Below, piece after piece: positions 47,238-62,049 of a DNA stretch of 64,000 nucleotides. Made by a program: the position numbers and the translations under genes. How positions within the stretch are numbered: position 1 is the stretch's first letter; every line of letters begins with the position of its first letter. This DNA comes from Lagopus muta (Eukaryota; Chordata; Aves; Galliformes; Phasianidae), in the NCBI RefSeq assembly GCF_023343835.1, contig NC_064468.1, positions 248,001 through 312,000 of the forward strand, read 5' to 3'. Under the pieces are notes generated by a model. The model saw only the letters and a program-made list of their open reading frames with translations. It had not been told where the DNA came from and did no database searches.

Positions 47238-50061
47238 TCAGTCGTGCAGCTGCAGCTTCTGCATCATCTCCACCAGGCTGTTCATGGCGGAGGACTGGAA
47301 AGAAACAGAGCGAGTGTAGAAACAGGACAGCGCTTCCCTTGGGAAATCTCTTCCATGTCTGACAGACGGAGGCCCTGACAACAACAAGAGCCGCGTCTGT
47401 GCTCACCGAGGACTCACCTCTGCACGTGCAGCTGCGGCTCTCAGAGAAGCCTTCTTCAGTTCTGCTCTCCTTTGTTTCTGGCGTTGTCTTCTTGCTATCA
47501 GGCAAGAAAAAAAAAAGAGGAATTTCTTTTGTCAACAGCAAAACTGCAGAAACGTGGGTACCGTAAAAGCAGACGGCAGAAAAAAGACAAAGGAAATTGG
47601 ACGAGGAACCCCCCAGTGAATGACCTTTCCAGTGGGACGTGCAGAAGACCACCATGCAGTTAAAGAGACGGGGTTGCACATTCTGGCACCTGGCTGCCTT
47701 CAGACTTGGCAGCCTTCAACCCATTTCCCCTCGACACAAAAGGAAAAGGCAAAGCAGACCCTGAGCAAACTCAGCGTGCTGGCAAAGGGCAGCAGCTCAG
47801 CACAGCGGTACACAGCCCTGCTCACCTCTGCGCCCGGAGCTCCGCGCTGCGGCAGGCCCAGGCTGCGCTGCTGGAGCCGGCACGCTGCCTCCGCTCTCAG
47901 CCCTCGCTCTCTTGTGGGCAGGCAGCTGCGCTGCTGCTGGTGTCCCTTCCTCCAAGGCCTTGCGTTTGCATCCAGCCTGGGCCTTGCCGACGGAGCGGGG
48001 GCACGCGGCAGGGGAAGCTCTTCCCCCTGTGCTGGGACCTGCTCTGCCAGGAAGCCCTCCAGCCTGGAGAGGAGCTGGAGCTCTCTCAGGGAGACAAGCT
48101 CTCTCGGAACGCCCCTGCTGCACCACCTTCACGTGGAGATGGCCGTTTGGCTCAGCACCGATCTCTGTGAAAAGACAAGAAGCAACGAGATTGAACCAGG
48201 GCGCACTGCTGCTTTCAGTCTGCAGAATGGGCCGCGATGCTGGGACATCTCATCTGGAGTGTTCACAGTCACGGAGCTTGGGATCTCAGGTGAACTGTGG
48301 GCTCCCATTTCTAATCAGTGCAGGAATGCTCACTGTGCTTATGACCACAGCCAGCACACAGTGACAACAGTCCCAGGAAAGAACAGGCACAAAGCCTGAT
48401 TAGAAAGGCAGTGCACCAAGCCCCGATGCCTGCTGGGTGTCTGTACCTCTCTTGGCTGCCACGTCCCATTCTGTGCTCCTGCCCTGCCTTTCCGCATGGC
48501 TGCGCTTCAGAGGGAGGCTGGCCTCAGCTTCTGACAGAAAGAAAGCAGGAAAGACATGAAGAGCAGCTCCTTGGAGGAAGACTTGGGCACAGTCAGACAC
48601 AAACTGCTGCTCTTCAAGCGCAGTTTCTTCAATTTCCTTTCCACTGCTACAGCGTTGTGCCACTTGTGCAGTCAGCACAGATCTGCAGCGCCCTTTCCTC
48701 TCTCCTCCATCACACACAGCCCTGCACGCAGCCCTCCTTAGAGGCAGCACCCGCAGCACAGCTCACAGCAGCTCCTTACCTGCGGAGGCTTTCCGCTTCC
48801 CCCCGTGCCCAGCACCATCCCACGGACACGCAGGCTCCGTCCCTGCAACAACAGATCCAGTCTGACTGCACAGACACCAGGAGCAGCGCTGTCCTGTCAG
48901 CCCACACCCCCCCCAAATCCAAAAGACGCTGTTCTACAGCCAGAGCAGAAACTGATGTTCAAACTGCACTGCGCTTACACTAAGCACTACTGCTCTCCTT
49001 CCTGTCAGATGGCAGCAGAGGAACCCCGGACTGCCTGACAGCTCTGCAGAATGCAGAGCAAAGCTGCACCAGCAAACAAAACGCTACCGGCTGCAAACGT
49101 CGAGACACGGATCTCTTGTCCCTAGAGGGAATGCGCTCAGCTCTCAGCAGCACCACTTGCACACAGACTTCTGTCTCGCTGCTGCCATCGGCTGTCGCTG
49201 TCGGCCTTTCTCATGCTTCCACCGTGGTTACTGGACATCCCTACAGCACTGCACCCGCTCAGAAGTAACACTCCACATTCATCCCTCCATCCTTCACGAC
49301 AGAGGACTGCAGAAACTCACTTTTGCGCGGCACTGAGGACGGCCCGTCCCCATCGCGTCCCTCTGTGCGCTGCCAGGCGCCGTGGGATCTCTGGCAGCCT
49401 GCTGGCTGCTGCTCCCCAACGCGGGGAACCGCGCCGCGCTGCTTCTGAGGAGAGAAAGAAGAAACGTTGGAGGGAACGGGCAGCCAAGGTTTGCAGACAG
49501 CTTCCAGGTCGGGCCAGAGCTGGGACGGCAGAGTGCTGACACCTTCTTCATCACTAAGGGAAAATACGGCCTGAGCCGTGCCCACGCCATCAGCAGCGCG
49601 CGCAGCATCCAACTGGTTCCTGAGGTCCCAAAGCACCTGCAGGGCTCCCCCTGCTCCAGCCGTTCCCTTCAACATGAGAAAAAGGAAGAAGAGCCAAGCC
49701 AAGGAAACCCAGCCCTACCTTTCCTCTCCCAGAGCAGGAAGCGGAACTGCGGTCGTCCCCTGCCTGAGACATGGCCGCTGTCTCTGGGGAAGCTGAAGTT
49801 CCGAGGGCTGCGCGCAGGAACTTCTCTGCTCTTGGATCGAGCTGCTTCCCTCTGTCTTTGATTGCCTCGGTCTCTCAAAATCTCCTTTTGGACAGGAACC
49901 CTGCAGAAAGGATCCACCAGTGAAACATCAGGAGGAAGAAGCATCTTCCCAGCTTTCTTCTGCGTCTCTCGAGGAGGGCAGCGTCTGGACGTCAGCTGGC
50001 TGCCAGAGCTGCCTGCCACCACGTCCAGTTTGGGTCTGACTGCCACGGCTTGAGCCAGCAA
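47238..50061 (-). CDS. Gene B: unrecognised multi-exon nuclear-type protein, unit 2
   Basis: Exons at offset 25893 from unit 1: about 50061 or lower to 49719, 49650-49321, 48842-48780, 48530-48447, 48164-47826, 47494-47418 and 47294-47238. All splice sites and phases are retained. The coding exons look unchanged by eye; one change lies in the intron near 49674 and one near 50053 in the uncertain 5' part. Same caveats as unit 1 about the start. Confidence 0.65.
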
Positions 50062-50377
50062 GCGCCCTTCTCCATCTCCTCAACAGCTCTGCACCCAGCC
50101 ACCCGTGGGGCAGGGGGCACGAGCTGTGCTCTGAGAAGCTTGTGCTCTCCCTGCTTTTCAATGTGCAACGTGAAGGCGGGGCTCAGCCGTGAATTTCCAG
50201 GGGAGGAAGGACGTCTCATCATCCTCACTGAAACGTGGGATGGAAGCTGAACAAGAACCATTTCCCCTGCAAACAGCCGTGCTGAGGGGCACCGCCGGAG
50301 CTGGCAACTGCTCCCCAGCCCAGCTTTTCTGCTGAGACACCTCCCGGCACCCAGCCGGCACCAACCCAGCTCACCTG

Positions 50378-50391
50378 GTAACCCAGGCAAC
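50378..50391 (+). promoter_or_regulatory. Consensus RFX X-box, gene B unit 2
   Basis: GTAACCCAGGCAAC, identical to 24485-24498 and again at the exact satellite boundary. Confidence 0.65.
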
Positions 50392-53300
50392 ATATGGATC
50401 CTAATGGCTCCCTAAGGCACCCTATGGTTCCCTAAGGCACACTACAAATCCTAATGGGTCCCTAAGGCACCCTATGGGTCCCCATGGCTCCCTATGGATC
50501 CTAATGGCTCCCTAAGGCACTCTGTATTTCCCCGTGGAACCCTATGCATCCTAACAAGTCCCTAAGGCACCCTATGTGTCCCCATAGCACCCTATGGATT
50601 CTAATGGGTCCCTAAGGCACCCTATATGTTTTCATGGAACCCTATGGCTCCTAACGTGTCCCTAAGGCACCCTGTGTGTCCTCGTGGCACCCTATAGGTC
50701 CCAATGCCACCCCAAAATTCTATTGGGTCTCTCAGGCACCCTAGGGATCCCCATGGCACTCTATATATCCTAATGGGTTCCTAAGGCACCCTATGAATCC
50801 TAATGGGTCCCCATGTCACTCTATGGATCCTAACAGATCCCTAAAGCACCCTATGGTCCCCATGGCACACTATGGATCCTAATGGCTCCCTAAGGAACTT
50901 TGCGTATCCCCGTGGAAACCTATGGATCCTAACGGGTCCCTAAGGCACCCTATGGGTCCCCATAGCACCCTATGGATTCTAATGTTGCCCTAAGGCACCC
51001 TATATGTTTCCATGGCACCGTATGGCTCCTAAAGTGTCCCTAAGCCACCCCGTGCGTCCTCGTGGCACCCTATGGGTCCCAATGCCACCCTAAAATTCTA
51101 GTGGGTCCCTAAGGCACACTGTGGGTCCCCATGGCACCCGATAGATCCTAATGAGTCCCCATGGCACCCTATGAATCCTAATGGGTCCCCATGTCACTCT
51201 GCATTTCCCCGGTGAACCCTATGCATCCTAAGAGATCCCTAAAGCACCCATGGATCCTAACTGATCCCCATGGCATCCTATGGATCCTAATGGCTCCCTA
51301 AGGCACCCTGTGTGTCCCCGTGGCACCCTATGGATCCTAACGGGTCCCTAAGGCACCCTATGGGTCCCCATGGCACCTGATGGATCCTAATGGCTCCCTA
51401 AGTCACTCTGTGTGTCCCCGTGGAACCCTATGCATCCTAACCGGTTCCTAAGGCACCCTATATGTCCCCATAGCACCCTATAGATTCTAATGGGTCCCTA
51501 AGGCACCCTATATGTTTCCATGGAACGCAATGGCTCCTAACGTGTCCCTAAGGCTCCCAGTGAGTCCTCGTGGCACCCTATGGGTCCCCCTGGCACCCTA
51601 TGTATCCTAATGTGTCCCTAAGGAACCCTATGGGTCCCCCTGGCACCCTATGGATCCTAATAGCTCCCTAAGGCACCCTACAAATCCTAATGAGTCCCTA
51701 AGGCACCCTGTGGGTCCCAGTGGCACCCTATTGATCCTAACTGGTCCCTAAGGCACCCTATGGGTCCCCCTGGCACCCTAGAAATCCTAATGGGTCCATA
51801 AGGCACCCTAGGGGTCCCCATGGCACCATATGGATCCCAATGGGTGCCCATAGCACCCTACAATTCCTAATGAGTCCCTAAGTCACCCTGTGTGTCCCCG
51901 TGGCACCCTATGTATCCTAATGGGTCCCTAAGGCACCCTATGGGTCCTCCTTGAACCCTATAGATCCTAATGGCTCCCTAAGGCACTCTGTGTGTCCCCG
52001 TGGAATCCTATGCATCCTAATGGGTCCCTAAGGCACCCTATGGGTCCCCATAGCACCCTATGGATTCTAATGGGTCCCTAAGGCACCCTATATGTTTCCA
52101 TGGCACCGTATGGCTCCTAACGTTTCCCTAAGGCACCCTGTGTGTCCTCATGGCACCCTATGGATCCTAATGGCTCCCTGAGGCACCCTATGGGTCCCCC
52201 TGGCACCCTATGGCTCCTAAAGTGTCCCTAAGGCACCCTATGGGTCCCCCTTGAACCCTATGGATCCTAACGGGTCCTTAAGGCACCCTAGGGGTCCCCA
52301 TGGCACCCTATGGATCCTAATGGCTCCCTAAGGCACTCTGTGTGTCCCCATGGAACCCTATGCATCCAAACAAGTCCCTAAGGCACCCTATGGGTCCCCA
52401 TAGCACCCTATGGATTCTAATGGGTCCCTAAGGCACCCAATATGTTTACATGGCACCCTATGGCTCCTAACGTGTCCCTAAGGCACCCTGTGTGTTCTCG
52501 TGGCCTGCTATGGTGCCCCTGGCATCCTACACATTCTAATGGGTCCATAAGGCACCCTACGGGTCCCCATGGAACCATATGGATCCTAATTGGTCCCCAT
52601 GGCACCCTATGCATCCTAATGGCTCCCCAAGGCACCCTAGGGGTCCCCATGGCACCATATGGATCCCAACGGGTCCCCATAGCACACTACAAATCCTAAT
52701 GAGTCACTAAGGCACCCTGTGGGTCCCCGTGGCACCCTATTGATCCTAACGGGTCCCTAAGGCACCCTATGGGTCCCCATGGCACCTTATGGATCCAAAT
52801 GGGTCCCTAAGGCACTCTGTGTGTCCCCGTGGAACCCTATGCATCCTAATGAGTCCCTCAGGCACCCTAGGGGTCCCCATAGCACCCTATGGATTCTACT
52901 GGCTCTCTAAGGCACCATATATGTTTCCATGGCACCGTATGGCTCCTAACGTGTCCCTAAGGCACCCTGTGTGTCCTCATGGCACCCTATGGATCCTAAT
53001 GGGTCCCTAAGGCACCCTATGGGTCCTCATGGCACCCTACAATTCCTAATGGGTCCATAAGGCACCCTAGGGGTCCCCATGGCACCATATGGATCCTAAT
53101 GGCTCCCTAAGGCACTCTGTGTGTCCCCGTGGAACCCTATGCATCCTAACAAGTCCCTAAGGCACCCTATATGTCCCCATAGCACCCTATGGATTCTAAT
53201 GGGTCCCTAAGGCACCCTATATGTTTACATGGCACCCTATGGTTCCTAACGTGTCCCTAACGCACCCTATGGGTCCCCCTGGCACCCTACAAATCCTAGT

Positions 53301-56300
53301 GGGTCCATAAGGCACCCTACGTGTCTCCATGGCACCATATGGATCCTAATGGGTCCCCATGGTACCCTACGGATCCTAATGGCTCCCTAAGGCACCCTAG
53401 GGGTCCCCATGGCACCTTATGGATCCTAATGGGTCCCCATGGCACCCTACAAATCCTAATGAGTCCCTAAGGCACCCTGTGGGTCCCCATGGCACCCGAT
53501 GGATCCTAACTGGTCCCTAAGGCACCCTATGGGTCCCCATGGCACCCGATGGATCCTAATGGCTCCCTAAGGCACTCTGTGTGTCCCCATGGAATCCTAT
53601 GCATCCTAACGAGTCCCTAATACACCCTATGGGTCCCCATAGCACCCTATGGATTCTAATGGGTCCCTAAGGCACCCTATATGTTTCCATGGCATCCTAT
53701 GGCTCCTAAAGTGTCCCTAAGGCACCCTATGAATCCCCAAGGCATCCTAAAATTCTAGTGAGTCCCTAAGGCACCCTAGGGGTCCCCATGGCACCATATG
53801 GATCCTAACGGGTCCCCATAGCACCCTACAAATTCTAATGAGTCACTAAGGCACCCTGTGTGTCCCCGTGGCACCCTATTGATCCTAATGGGTCCCTAAG
53901 GCACCCTATGGGTCCCCATGGCACCTTATGGATCCAAAAGGGTCCCTAAGGCACTCTGTGTGTCCCCGTTGAATCCTATGCATCCTAACGAGTCACTCAG
54001 GCACCCTATGGGTCCCCATAGCACCCTATGGATTCTAATGGGTCTCTAAGGCTCCCTATATGATTCCAAGTCACCGTATGGCTCCTAACGTGTCCCTAAG
54101 GCACCCTGTGTGTCCTCATGGCACCCTATGGATCCTAATGGGTCCCTAAGGCACCCTATGGGTCCCCATGGCACCCTACAATTCCTAATGGGTCCATAAG
54201 GCACCCTAGGGGTCCCCATGGCACCCTATGGATCCTAATGGCTCCCTAAGGCACCCTGTGTGTCCCCGTGGCACCCTATGGATCCGAATGAGTCCCTAAG
54301 GCACCCTATGGGTCCTCATGGCACCCGATGCATCCTAATGGGTCCCTAAGGCACTCTGTGTGTCCCCGTGGAACCCTATGCATCCTAACAAGTCCCTAAG
54401 GCACCCTATGGGTCCCCATAGCACCCTATGGATTCTAATGGGTCCCTAAGGCACCCTATATGTTTACATGGCACCCTATGGTTCCTAACGTGTCCCTAAG
54501 GCACCCTGTGTGTTCTCGTGGCAACCTATGGGACCCCCTGGCACTTTATGGATCCTCATGTGTCCCTAAGGCACCCTATGGGTCCCCCTGGCACCCTACA
54601 AATCCTAGTGGGTCCATAAGGCACCCTACGGGTCTCCATGGCACCATATGGATCCTAATGGGTCCCCATGGCACCCTACGGATCCTAATGGCTCCCTAAG
54701 GCACCCTAGGGGTCCCCAAGGCACCCTATGGATCCTAATGTGTCCCCATAGCACCCTACAAATCCTAATGAGTCACTAAGGCACCCTGTGGATCCCCCTT
54801 GCACCCTATGGATCCTAATGGGTCCCTAAGGCACTCTGTGTGTCCCCATGGAATCCTATGCATCCTAACTGGTCCCTAAGGCACCCTATGGGTCCCCATA
54901 GCACCCTATGGATTCTAATGGGTCCCTAAGGCACCCTATATGTTTCCATGGCACCCTATGGCTCCTAAAGTGTCCCTAAGGCACCCTATGAATCCCCAAG
55001 GCATCCTAAAATTCTAGTGGGTCCCTAAGGCACCCTAGGGGTCCCCATGGCACCATATGGATCCTAACGGGTCCCCATAGCACCCTACAAATTCTAATGA
55101 GTCACTAAGGCACCCTGTGGGTCCCCGTGGCACCCTATTGATCCTAATGGGTCCCCAAGGCACCCTATGGGTCCCCATGGCACCTTATGGATCCAAAAGG
55201 GTCCCTAAGGCACTCTGTGTGTCCCCGTGGAATCCTATGCATCCTAACGAGTCCCTAAGGCACCCTATGGGTCCCCATAGCACCCTATGGATTCTAATGG
55301 GTCTCTAAGGCACTCTATACGTTTCCATGACACCGTATGGCTCCTAACGTGTCCCTAAGGCACCCTGTGTGTCCTCATGGCACCCTATGGATCCTAATGA
55401 GTCCCAAAGGCACCCTATGGGTCCCCATGGCACCCTACAATTCCTAATGGGTCCATAAGGCACCCCATGGGTCCCCATGGCACCATATGGATCCTAATGG
55501 GTCCCCATGGCACCCTATGAATCCTAATGGCTCCCTAAGGCACACTGTGTGTCCCCGTGGCACCCTATGGATCCTCATGTGTCCCTAAGGCACCCTATGG
55601 GTCCCCATGGCACCCGATGGATCCTAATGGCTCCCTAAGGCACCCTAGGGGTCCCCATGGCACCCTATGGATCCTAATGGGTCCCCATGGCACCCTACAA
55701 ATCCTAATGAGTCCCTAAGGCACCCTGTGGGTCCCCATGGCACCCGATGGATCCTAACTGGTCCCTAAGGCACCCTATGGGTCCCCATGGCACCCGATGG
55801 ATCCTAATGGGTCCCTAAGGCACTCTGTGTGTCCCCATGGAATCCTATGCATCTTAACGAGTCCCTAATACACCCTATGGGTCCCCATAGCACCCTATGG
55901 ATTCTAATGGGTCTCTAAGGCACCCTATATGTTTCCAAGGCACCGTACGGCTCCTAACGTGTCCCTAAGGCACCCTGTGTGTCCTCATGGCACCCTATGG
56001 ATCCTAATGGGTCCCTAAGGCACCCTATGGGTCCCCATGGCACCCTATGGATCCTAATGGCTCCCTAAGGCACCCTGTGTGTCCCCGTGGCACCCTATGG
56101 ATCCGAATGAGTCCCTAAGGCACCCTATGGGTCCTCATGGCACCCGATGCATCCTAATGGCTCCCTAAGGCACTCTATGTGTCCCCGTGGAACCCTATGC
56201 ATCCTAACAAGTCCCTAAGGCACCCTATATGTCCCCATAGCACCCTATGGATTCTAATGGGTCCCTAAGGCACCCTATATGTTTACATGGCACCCTATGG

Positions 56301-59300
56301 TTCCTAACGTGTCCCTAAAGCACCCTGTGTGTTCTCGTGGCAACCTATGGGACCTCCTGGCACCCTATGGATCCTCATGTGTCCCTAAGGCACCCTATCG
56401 GTCCCCCTGGCACCCTACAAATCCTAGTGGGTCCATAAGGCACCCTACGGGTCTCCATGGCACCATATGGATCCTAATGGGTCCCCATGGCACCCTACGG
56501 ATCCTAATGGCTCCCTAAGGCACCCTAGGGGTCCCCATGGCACCTTATGGATCCTAATGGGTCCCCATGGCACCCTACAAATCCTAATGAGTCCCTAAGG
56601 CACCCTGTGGGTTCCCATGGCACCCGATGGATCCTAACTGGTCCCTAAGGCACCCTATGGGTCCCCATGGCACCCGATGGATCCTAATGGGTCCCTAAGG
56701 CACTCTGTGTGTCCCCATGGAATCCTATGCATCTTAACGAGTCCCTAATACACCCTATGGGTCCCCATAGCACCCTATGGATTCTAATGGGTCTCTAAGG
56801 CACCCTATATGTTTCCAAGGCACCGTATGGCTCCTAACGTGTCCCTAAGGCACCCTGTGTGTCCTCATGGCACCCTATGGATCCTAATGGGTCCCTAAGG
56901 CACCCTATGGGTCCCCATGGCACCCTACAATTCCTAATGGGTCCATAACGCACCCTAGGGGTCCCCATGGCACCCTATGGATCCTAATGGCTCCCTAAGG
57001 CACCCTGTGTGTCCCCATGGCACCCTATGGATCCGAATGAGTCACTAAGGCACCCTGTGGATCCCCCTTGCACCCTATGGATCCTAATGGGTCCCTAAGG
57101 CACTCTGTGTGTCCCCATGGAATCCTATGCATCCTAACTGGTCCCTAAGGCACCCTATGGGTCCCCATAGCACCCTATGGATTCTAATGGGTCCCTAAGG
57201 CACCCTATATGTTTCCATGGCACCCTATGGCTCCTAAAGTGTCCCTAAGGCACCCTATGAATCCCCAAGGCATCCTAAAATTCTAGTGGGTCCCTAGGGC
57301 ACCCTAGGGGTCCCCATTGCACCATATGGATCCTAACGGGACCCCATAGCACCCTACTAATCCTAATGAGTCACTAAGGCACCCTGTGGGTCCCCGTGGC
57401 ACCCTATTGATCCTAATGGGTCCCTAAGGCACCCTATGGGTACCCATGGCACCTTATGGATCCAAATGGGTCCCTAAGGCACTCTGTGTGTCCCTGTGGA
57501 ATCCTATGCATCCTAACGAGTCCCTAAGGCACCCTATGGGTCCCCATAGCACCCTATGGATTCTAATGGGTCTCTAAGGCACTCTATATGTTTCCATGAC
57601 ACCGTATGGCTCCTAACGTGTCCCTAAGGCACCCTGTGTGTCCTCATGGCACCCTATGGATCCTAATGAGTCCCAAAGGCACCCTATGGGTCCCCATGGC
57701 ACCCTACAATTCCTAATGGGTCCATAAGGCACCCCATGGGTCCCCATGGCACCATATGGATCCTAATGGGTCCCCATGGCACCCTATGAATCCTAATGGC
57801 TCCCTAAGGCACCCTGTGTGTCCCCGTGGCACCCTATGGATCCTAATGAGTCCCTAAGGCACCCTATGGGTCCCCATGGCACCCGATGGATCCTAATGGC
57901 TCCCTAAGGCACCCTAGGGGTCCCCATGGCACCCTATGGATCCTAATGGGTCCCCATAGCACCCTACAAATCCTAATGTGTCCCTAAGGCACCCTGTGGG
58001 TCCCCATGGCACCCGATGGATCCTAATGGGTCCCTAAGGCACTCTGTGTGTCCCCATGGAATCCTATGCATCCTAACTGGTCCCTAAGGCACCCTATGGG
58101 TCCCCATAGCACCCTATGGATTCTAATGGGTCCCTAAGGCACTATATAAGTCCCCATAGCACCCTATGGCTCCTAAAGTGTCCGTAAGGCACCCTATGAA
58201 TCCCTATGAATTCTTGTGGCATCCTATGGGCCCCCCTGGCACCCTACAAATCCTAATGGCTCCCTAAGGCACCCTAGGGGTTCCCATGGCACCATATGGA
58301 TCCTAATGGGTCCCCATGGCACCCTACAAATCCTAATGAGTCACTAAGGCACCCTGTGGGTCCCCGTGGCACCCTATTGATCCTAATGGGTTTCTAAGGC
58401 ATCCTATGGGTCCCCCATGGCACCTTATGGATCCAAATGGGTCCCTAAGGCACTCTGTGTGTCCCCGTGGAATCCTATGCATCCTAACGAGTCCCTCAGG
58501 CACCCTATGGGTCCCCATAGCACCCTATGGATTCTAATGGGTCTCTAAGGCACCCTATATGTTTCCAAGGCACCGTATGGCTCCTAACGTGTCCCTAAGG
58601 CACCCTCTGTGTCCTCATGGAACCCTATGGATCCTAATGGCTCCCTAAGGCACCCTGTGTGTCCCCATGGCACCCTATGGATCCGAATGAGTCCCTAAGG
58701 CACCCTATGGGTCCTCATGGCACCCGATGCATCCTAATGGCTCCCTAAGGCACTCTGTGTGTCCCCGTGGAACCCTATGCATCCTAACAAGTCCCTAAGG
58801 CACCCTATATGTTTACATGGCACCCTATGGTTCCTAACGTGTCCCTAAGGCACCCTGTGTGTTCTCGTGGCAACCTATGGGACCCCCTGGCACCCTATGG
58901 ATCCTCATGTGTCCCTAAGGCACCCTATGGGTCCCCCTGGCACCCTACAAATCCTAGGGGGTCCATAAGGCACCCTACGGGTCTCCATGGCACCATATGG
59001 ACTCTAATTGGTTCCCATGGCACCATATGGATCCTAATGGCTCCCTAAGGCACCCTGTGGGTCCCCATAGCACCCGATGGATCCTAACTGGTCCCTAAGG
59101 CACCCTATGGGTCCCCATGGCACCCGATGGATCCTAATGGGTCCCTAAGGCACTGTATGTGTCCCCATGGAATCCTATGCATCCTAACGAGTCGCTAATA
59201 CACCCTATGGGTCCCCATAGCACCCTATGGATTCTAATGGGTCCCTAAGGCACCCTATATGTTTCCATGGCACCCTATGGCTCCTAAAGTGTCCCTAAGG

Positions 59301-60143
59301 CACCCTATGAATCCCCAAGGCATCCTAAAATTCTAGTGGGTCCCTAAGGCACCCTAGGGGTCCCCATAACACTCTATGGGTCCCCAAGGCACCCTACGGA
59401 TTCTAATGGTCCCTAAGGCACCCTACAGGTCCCCATGGCACCCTATGAATCCTAATGGCTCCTAAGGCACCCTAGGGGTCCCCATGGCACCCTATGGATC
59501 CTAATGGGTCCCTATAGCACCCTACAAATCCTAATGAGTTCCTAAGGCACCCTGTGGATCCCCCTTGCACCTTATGGATCCTAACAGGTCCCTCAGGCAG
59601 TCTACGGGTCCTTGTGGCACCCTATGAATCCTAATGGGTCCCTAAAGCACACTTTGGGTACGCATGGCACCCTACAATTCTAGTGCGTCCCTCAAGCACC
59701 CTAGGGATCCCCATGGCACCCCATGGATCCTAATGGGTCTCCCTGGCACACTATTCATCCTAATGGAACCTAATGGCATTCTATAGATCCTAATGGGTCT
59801 CTAAAGCTCCCTAAAGGTCCCCATGGCACCCTATGAATCCTAATGGTTCCCTCAGGCACCCTAGGAGTCTTCATGGCACCCTAAGGATCCTAATGGCTCC
59901 CTAAGGCACCCTATGGGTCCTCCTGGCACCCAATGGATCCTAATGGTTCCCCCTGGCACCCTACAAATCCTAATGAGTCCCTAAGGCACACTGTGGGTCC
60001 CCGTGGCACCCTATATATCCTCATGGGTTCCTAAGGCACCCTATGGATTCTAATGGATCCCCATAGCTCCTTTGGATCCTAATGGCTCCCTAAGGCACCC
60101 TACCGGTCCCCATGTCACCCTGCGGATCCCAGTGGTCTCTAAT
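50392..60143 (+). repeat. Modular 10-bp satellite array, between units 2 and 3
   Basis: 9.75 kb, longer than the 8.2-kb array at 24499. The ATATGTTTACATGG marker occurs at about 52441, 53221, 54459, 56278 and 58808. Module order differs from the other arrays after about 52000, so array length and order have been reshuffled while the module sequences stayed homogeneous. Confidence 0.94.
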
Positions 60144-60928
60144 GCCGAGCAGAGGGGGACGCTTACCTCCCTGCCCCATTTCCAACACAGGCGTCAAGCT
60201 CTCTCACCTGGCTGGGTCTGTAAAGCACAGCATCGTAGAATGGTTTGGGTTGGAGGGGACCCTCGAGATCATCGAGTTCCATTCCCGCACAGGGGGCTCT
60301 CTGCTTTCCACGCTGGAGCAGCAGCCCGTTGTGCTGAGCTTTCTGAAGCCCCTTCCAGTCTCAGCAGGGAATAAAGCAGCCCGGACGGAATGGATGCACT
60401 GCGGCTCTCTGAGGACACGAGGAGCCTCGGGAGCACGGCAGATGGGTCAGATACGACGCCATCCTCAAGGCAGCAGCCGGCTTCCAGCAGGAACACACAC
60501 AGCATCCGTGCCACCAGGTTCCTTTGGGAGTTTAACGGAGAAGAAGGCGTCCGGAACAACGCAGCAAGTCCTCGGCCAGAACTGAATACGAAAGGAAGCC
60601 TTGCAAACCTTCACCGCCCTCCTGAGTTCTGCACGCCATACCTGGTGCTGGCAGCCATCGTCCCAAGGATCCCCTCTCAGAATTCCCACTCGGCTCCCAC
60701 TTCCAGCCATCGATCAAACCCCAGAAGGCCACAAAAGGAGAAAGCAGCTGGCAGAAGGCACGGCCTGCGAGGACAGAAGGAACTGAGCTGCTCACCGCTT
60801 CCCTTCAGCGCTGAAACTTGGGCCCCCCGGAATTCTGCCTGAGGCCACAAGAGAAGGATTCCGCACAGACAGTCTGGCACCGATGCACACACACAGCTGA
60901 AAGGAAACCACCCAACATCACAGGACCG
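60144..60928. other. Spacer with CR1 3' terminus, unit 3
   Basis: Counterpart of 6827-7611, with scattered substitutions. AATAAA (+) at 60370-60375. No supported gene. Confidence 0.5.
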
Positions 60929-61209
60929 TTGCTCTGCATCCACAGCCTCTCTGGGCAGCTGTTCCAGCCCCTCTCCATCTCTCGGTGCAGAACTTCCCCC
61001 TGACGTCCAACCTCCATCTCCCCTCCCTCCACTCCAAACCGTTTCCCCTCGTCCTGCTGCCATCTCCCCTTCCCCAGACTTCCCTCCCCTCCTGTCTGCA
61101 GGCTCCCTTGAGCTGCTGCAGGCTGCAGGGAGCTCACCCCGCAGCCTTCTTTCCTCCAGGCTGAACAAGCCCAGCTCCCTCAGCCTGCCTTTGCAGCCCC
61201 CCGACCAGC
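60929..61209 (-). mobile_element. CR1: CR1 fragment, antisense (unit 3)
   Basis: Copy of 7612-7892. Confidence 0.75.
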
Positions 61210-61250
61210 TGCAAAGCCCCGCACCGCTCACCTGCTTCCAACCCCCTGCT

Positions 61251-61477
61251 GCGTGCAGGTCGCCAACCAGCAGCCCAGGCTGCCCAGAGCCACATCCAGC
61301 CTGGCCTCCACCGCCTGCAGGGCTGCGGCACCCACAGCCTCCTTGGGCAGCCTGTGCCAGTGCCTCACCGCCCTCGGGGGGAAAAACTTCCTCCTCCCTC
61401 CCATCTGACCTCAACCTCCCCTGGCTCAGTTTAAGCCGTTCCCCTTGTCCTGTCACCACCAGCCCTCCCTTCTCCCC
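61251..61477 (-). mobile_element. CR1: Second CR1 fragment, antisense (unit 3)
   Basis: Copy of 7934-8160. Confidence 0.75.
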
Positions 61478-61555
61478 TCCCTCCCCCCACCTCTCTGCAC
61501 CCCTTCCCTTCCTCCCTCCCTCCCTCCCCGCCCCTCCCCCACCTTCCCCTCGCCG

Positions 61556-61990
61556 CATCTCCCTGCGGATCTCCCCCCCGCAGCCCCACTCCCGGCCGCC
61601 ATCCCCGGAGCTCCGCCCTGCCCCGCTCGCTCCCGCGCCTCCGCACCCCATCCCTGACGGCTCTCCGTTCGCCCCCGGGGGCTTCGTGCGGCCGCGTTGC
61701 CGTGGCGACGGCGAGCCTCCCTCGTTGCGGCGCGGGAAGCCGCCCCCGCGGCGACGGCGCTTGCGCGGCGGCGTCTCCATAGCGACGGCGCCGTCCCCGT
61801 CGAGTGACGTCATCGCGTCGCGACGCCTGGAGGCGGCGACGCGGGAGAGGAGCGGGGCCCTGTGGCGCGGCCCCGGGACTCGGAGCGCCGGCTCGGGGCG
61901 GGTTGACTTGGCGTTCGTGCGAGGAGCGAAGCGTCGCGAAGGACGGCGAACCTGCAGCACTGAGCCGGTGAGGAGCCGGGGGAGAAAGAG
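61556..61990. promoter_or_regulatory. CpG-island candidate promoter, unit 3
   Basis: X-boxes at 61696-61709 and 61773-61786 and the CRE at 61805-61812 are all intact. The sequence around them carries several substitutions and an 11-bp insertion near 61890. Retention of the sites amid change is weak evidence for constraint. Confidence 0.6.
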
Positions 61991-62049
61991 AGCAGCGTCG
62001 GCAAGAGGGGAAAACAGGGAGCGCGGTTCTCTCTGCGCTCTGCTGCTTG

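Larger units (their letters stand above)
25866..51785. repeat. Segmental duplication, unit 2
   Basis: Second copy, in the same orientation and with the same gene order. It differs from unit 1 by scattered substitutions, by a 30-bp gain (three satellite modules) near 39558-39587, and by a one-base loss in the CpG island near 34220. A 10-bp module is also present near 51300 that is absent near 25405. Divergence is uneven: very low in the first satellite and in gene A exons 1-5, higher in intron 5 of gene A and in the satellite just after gene B. Confidence 0.95.
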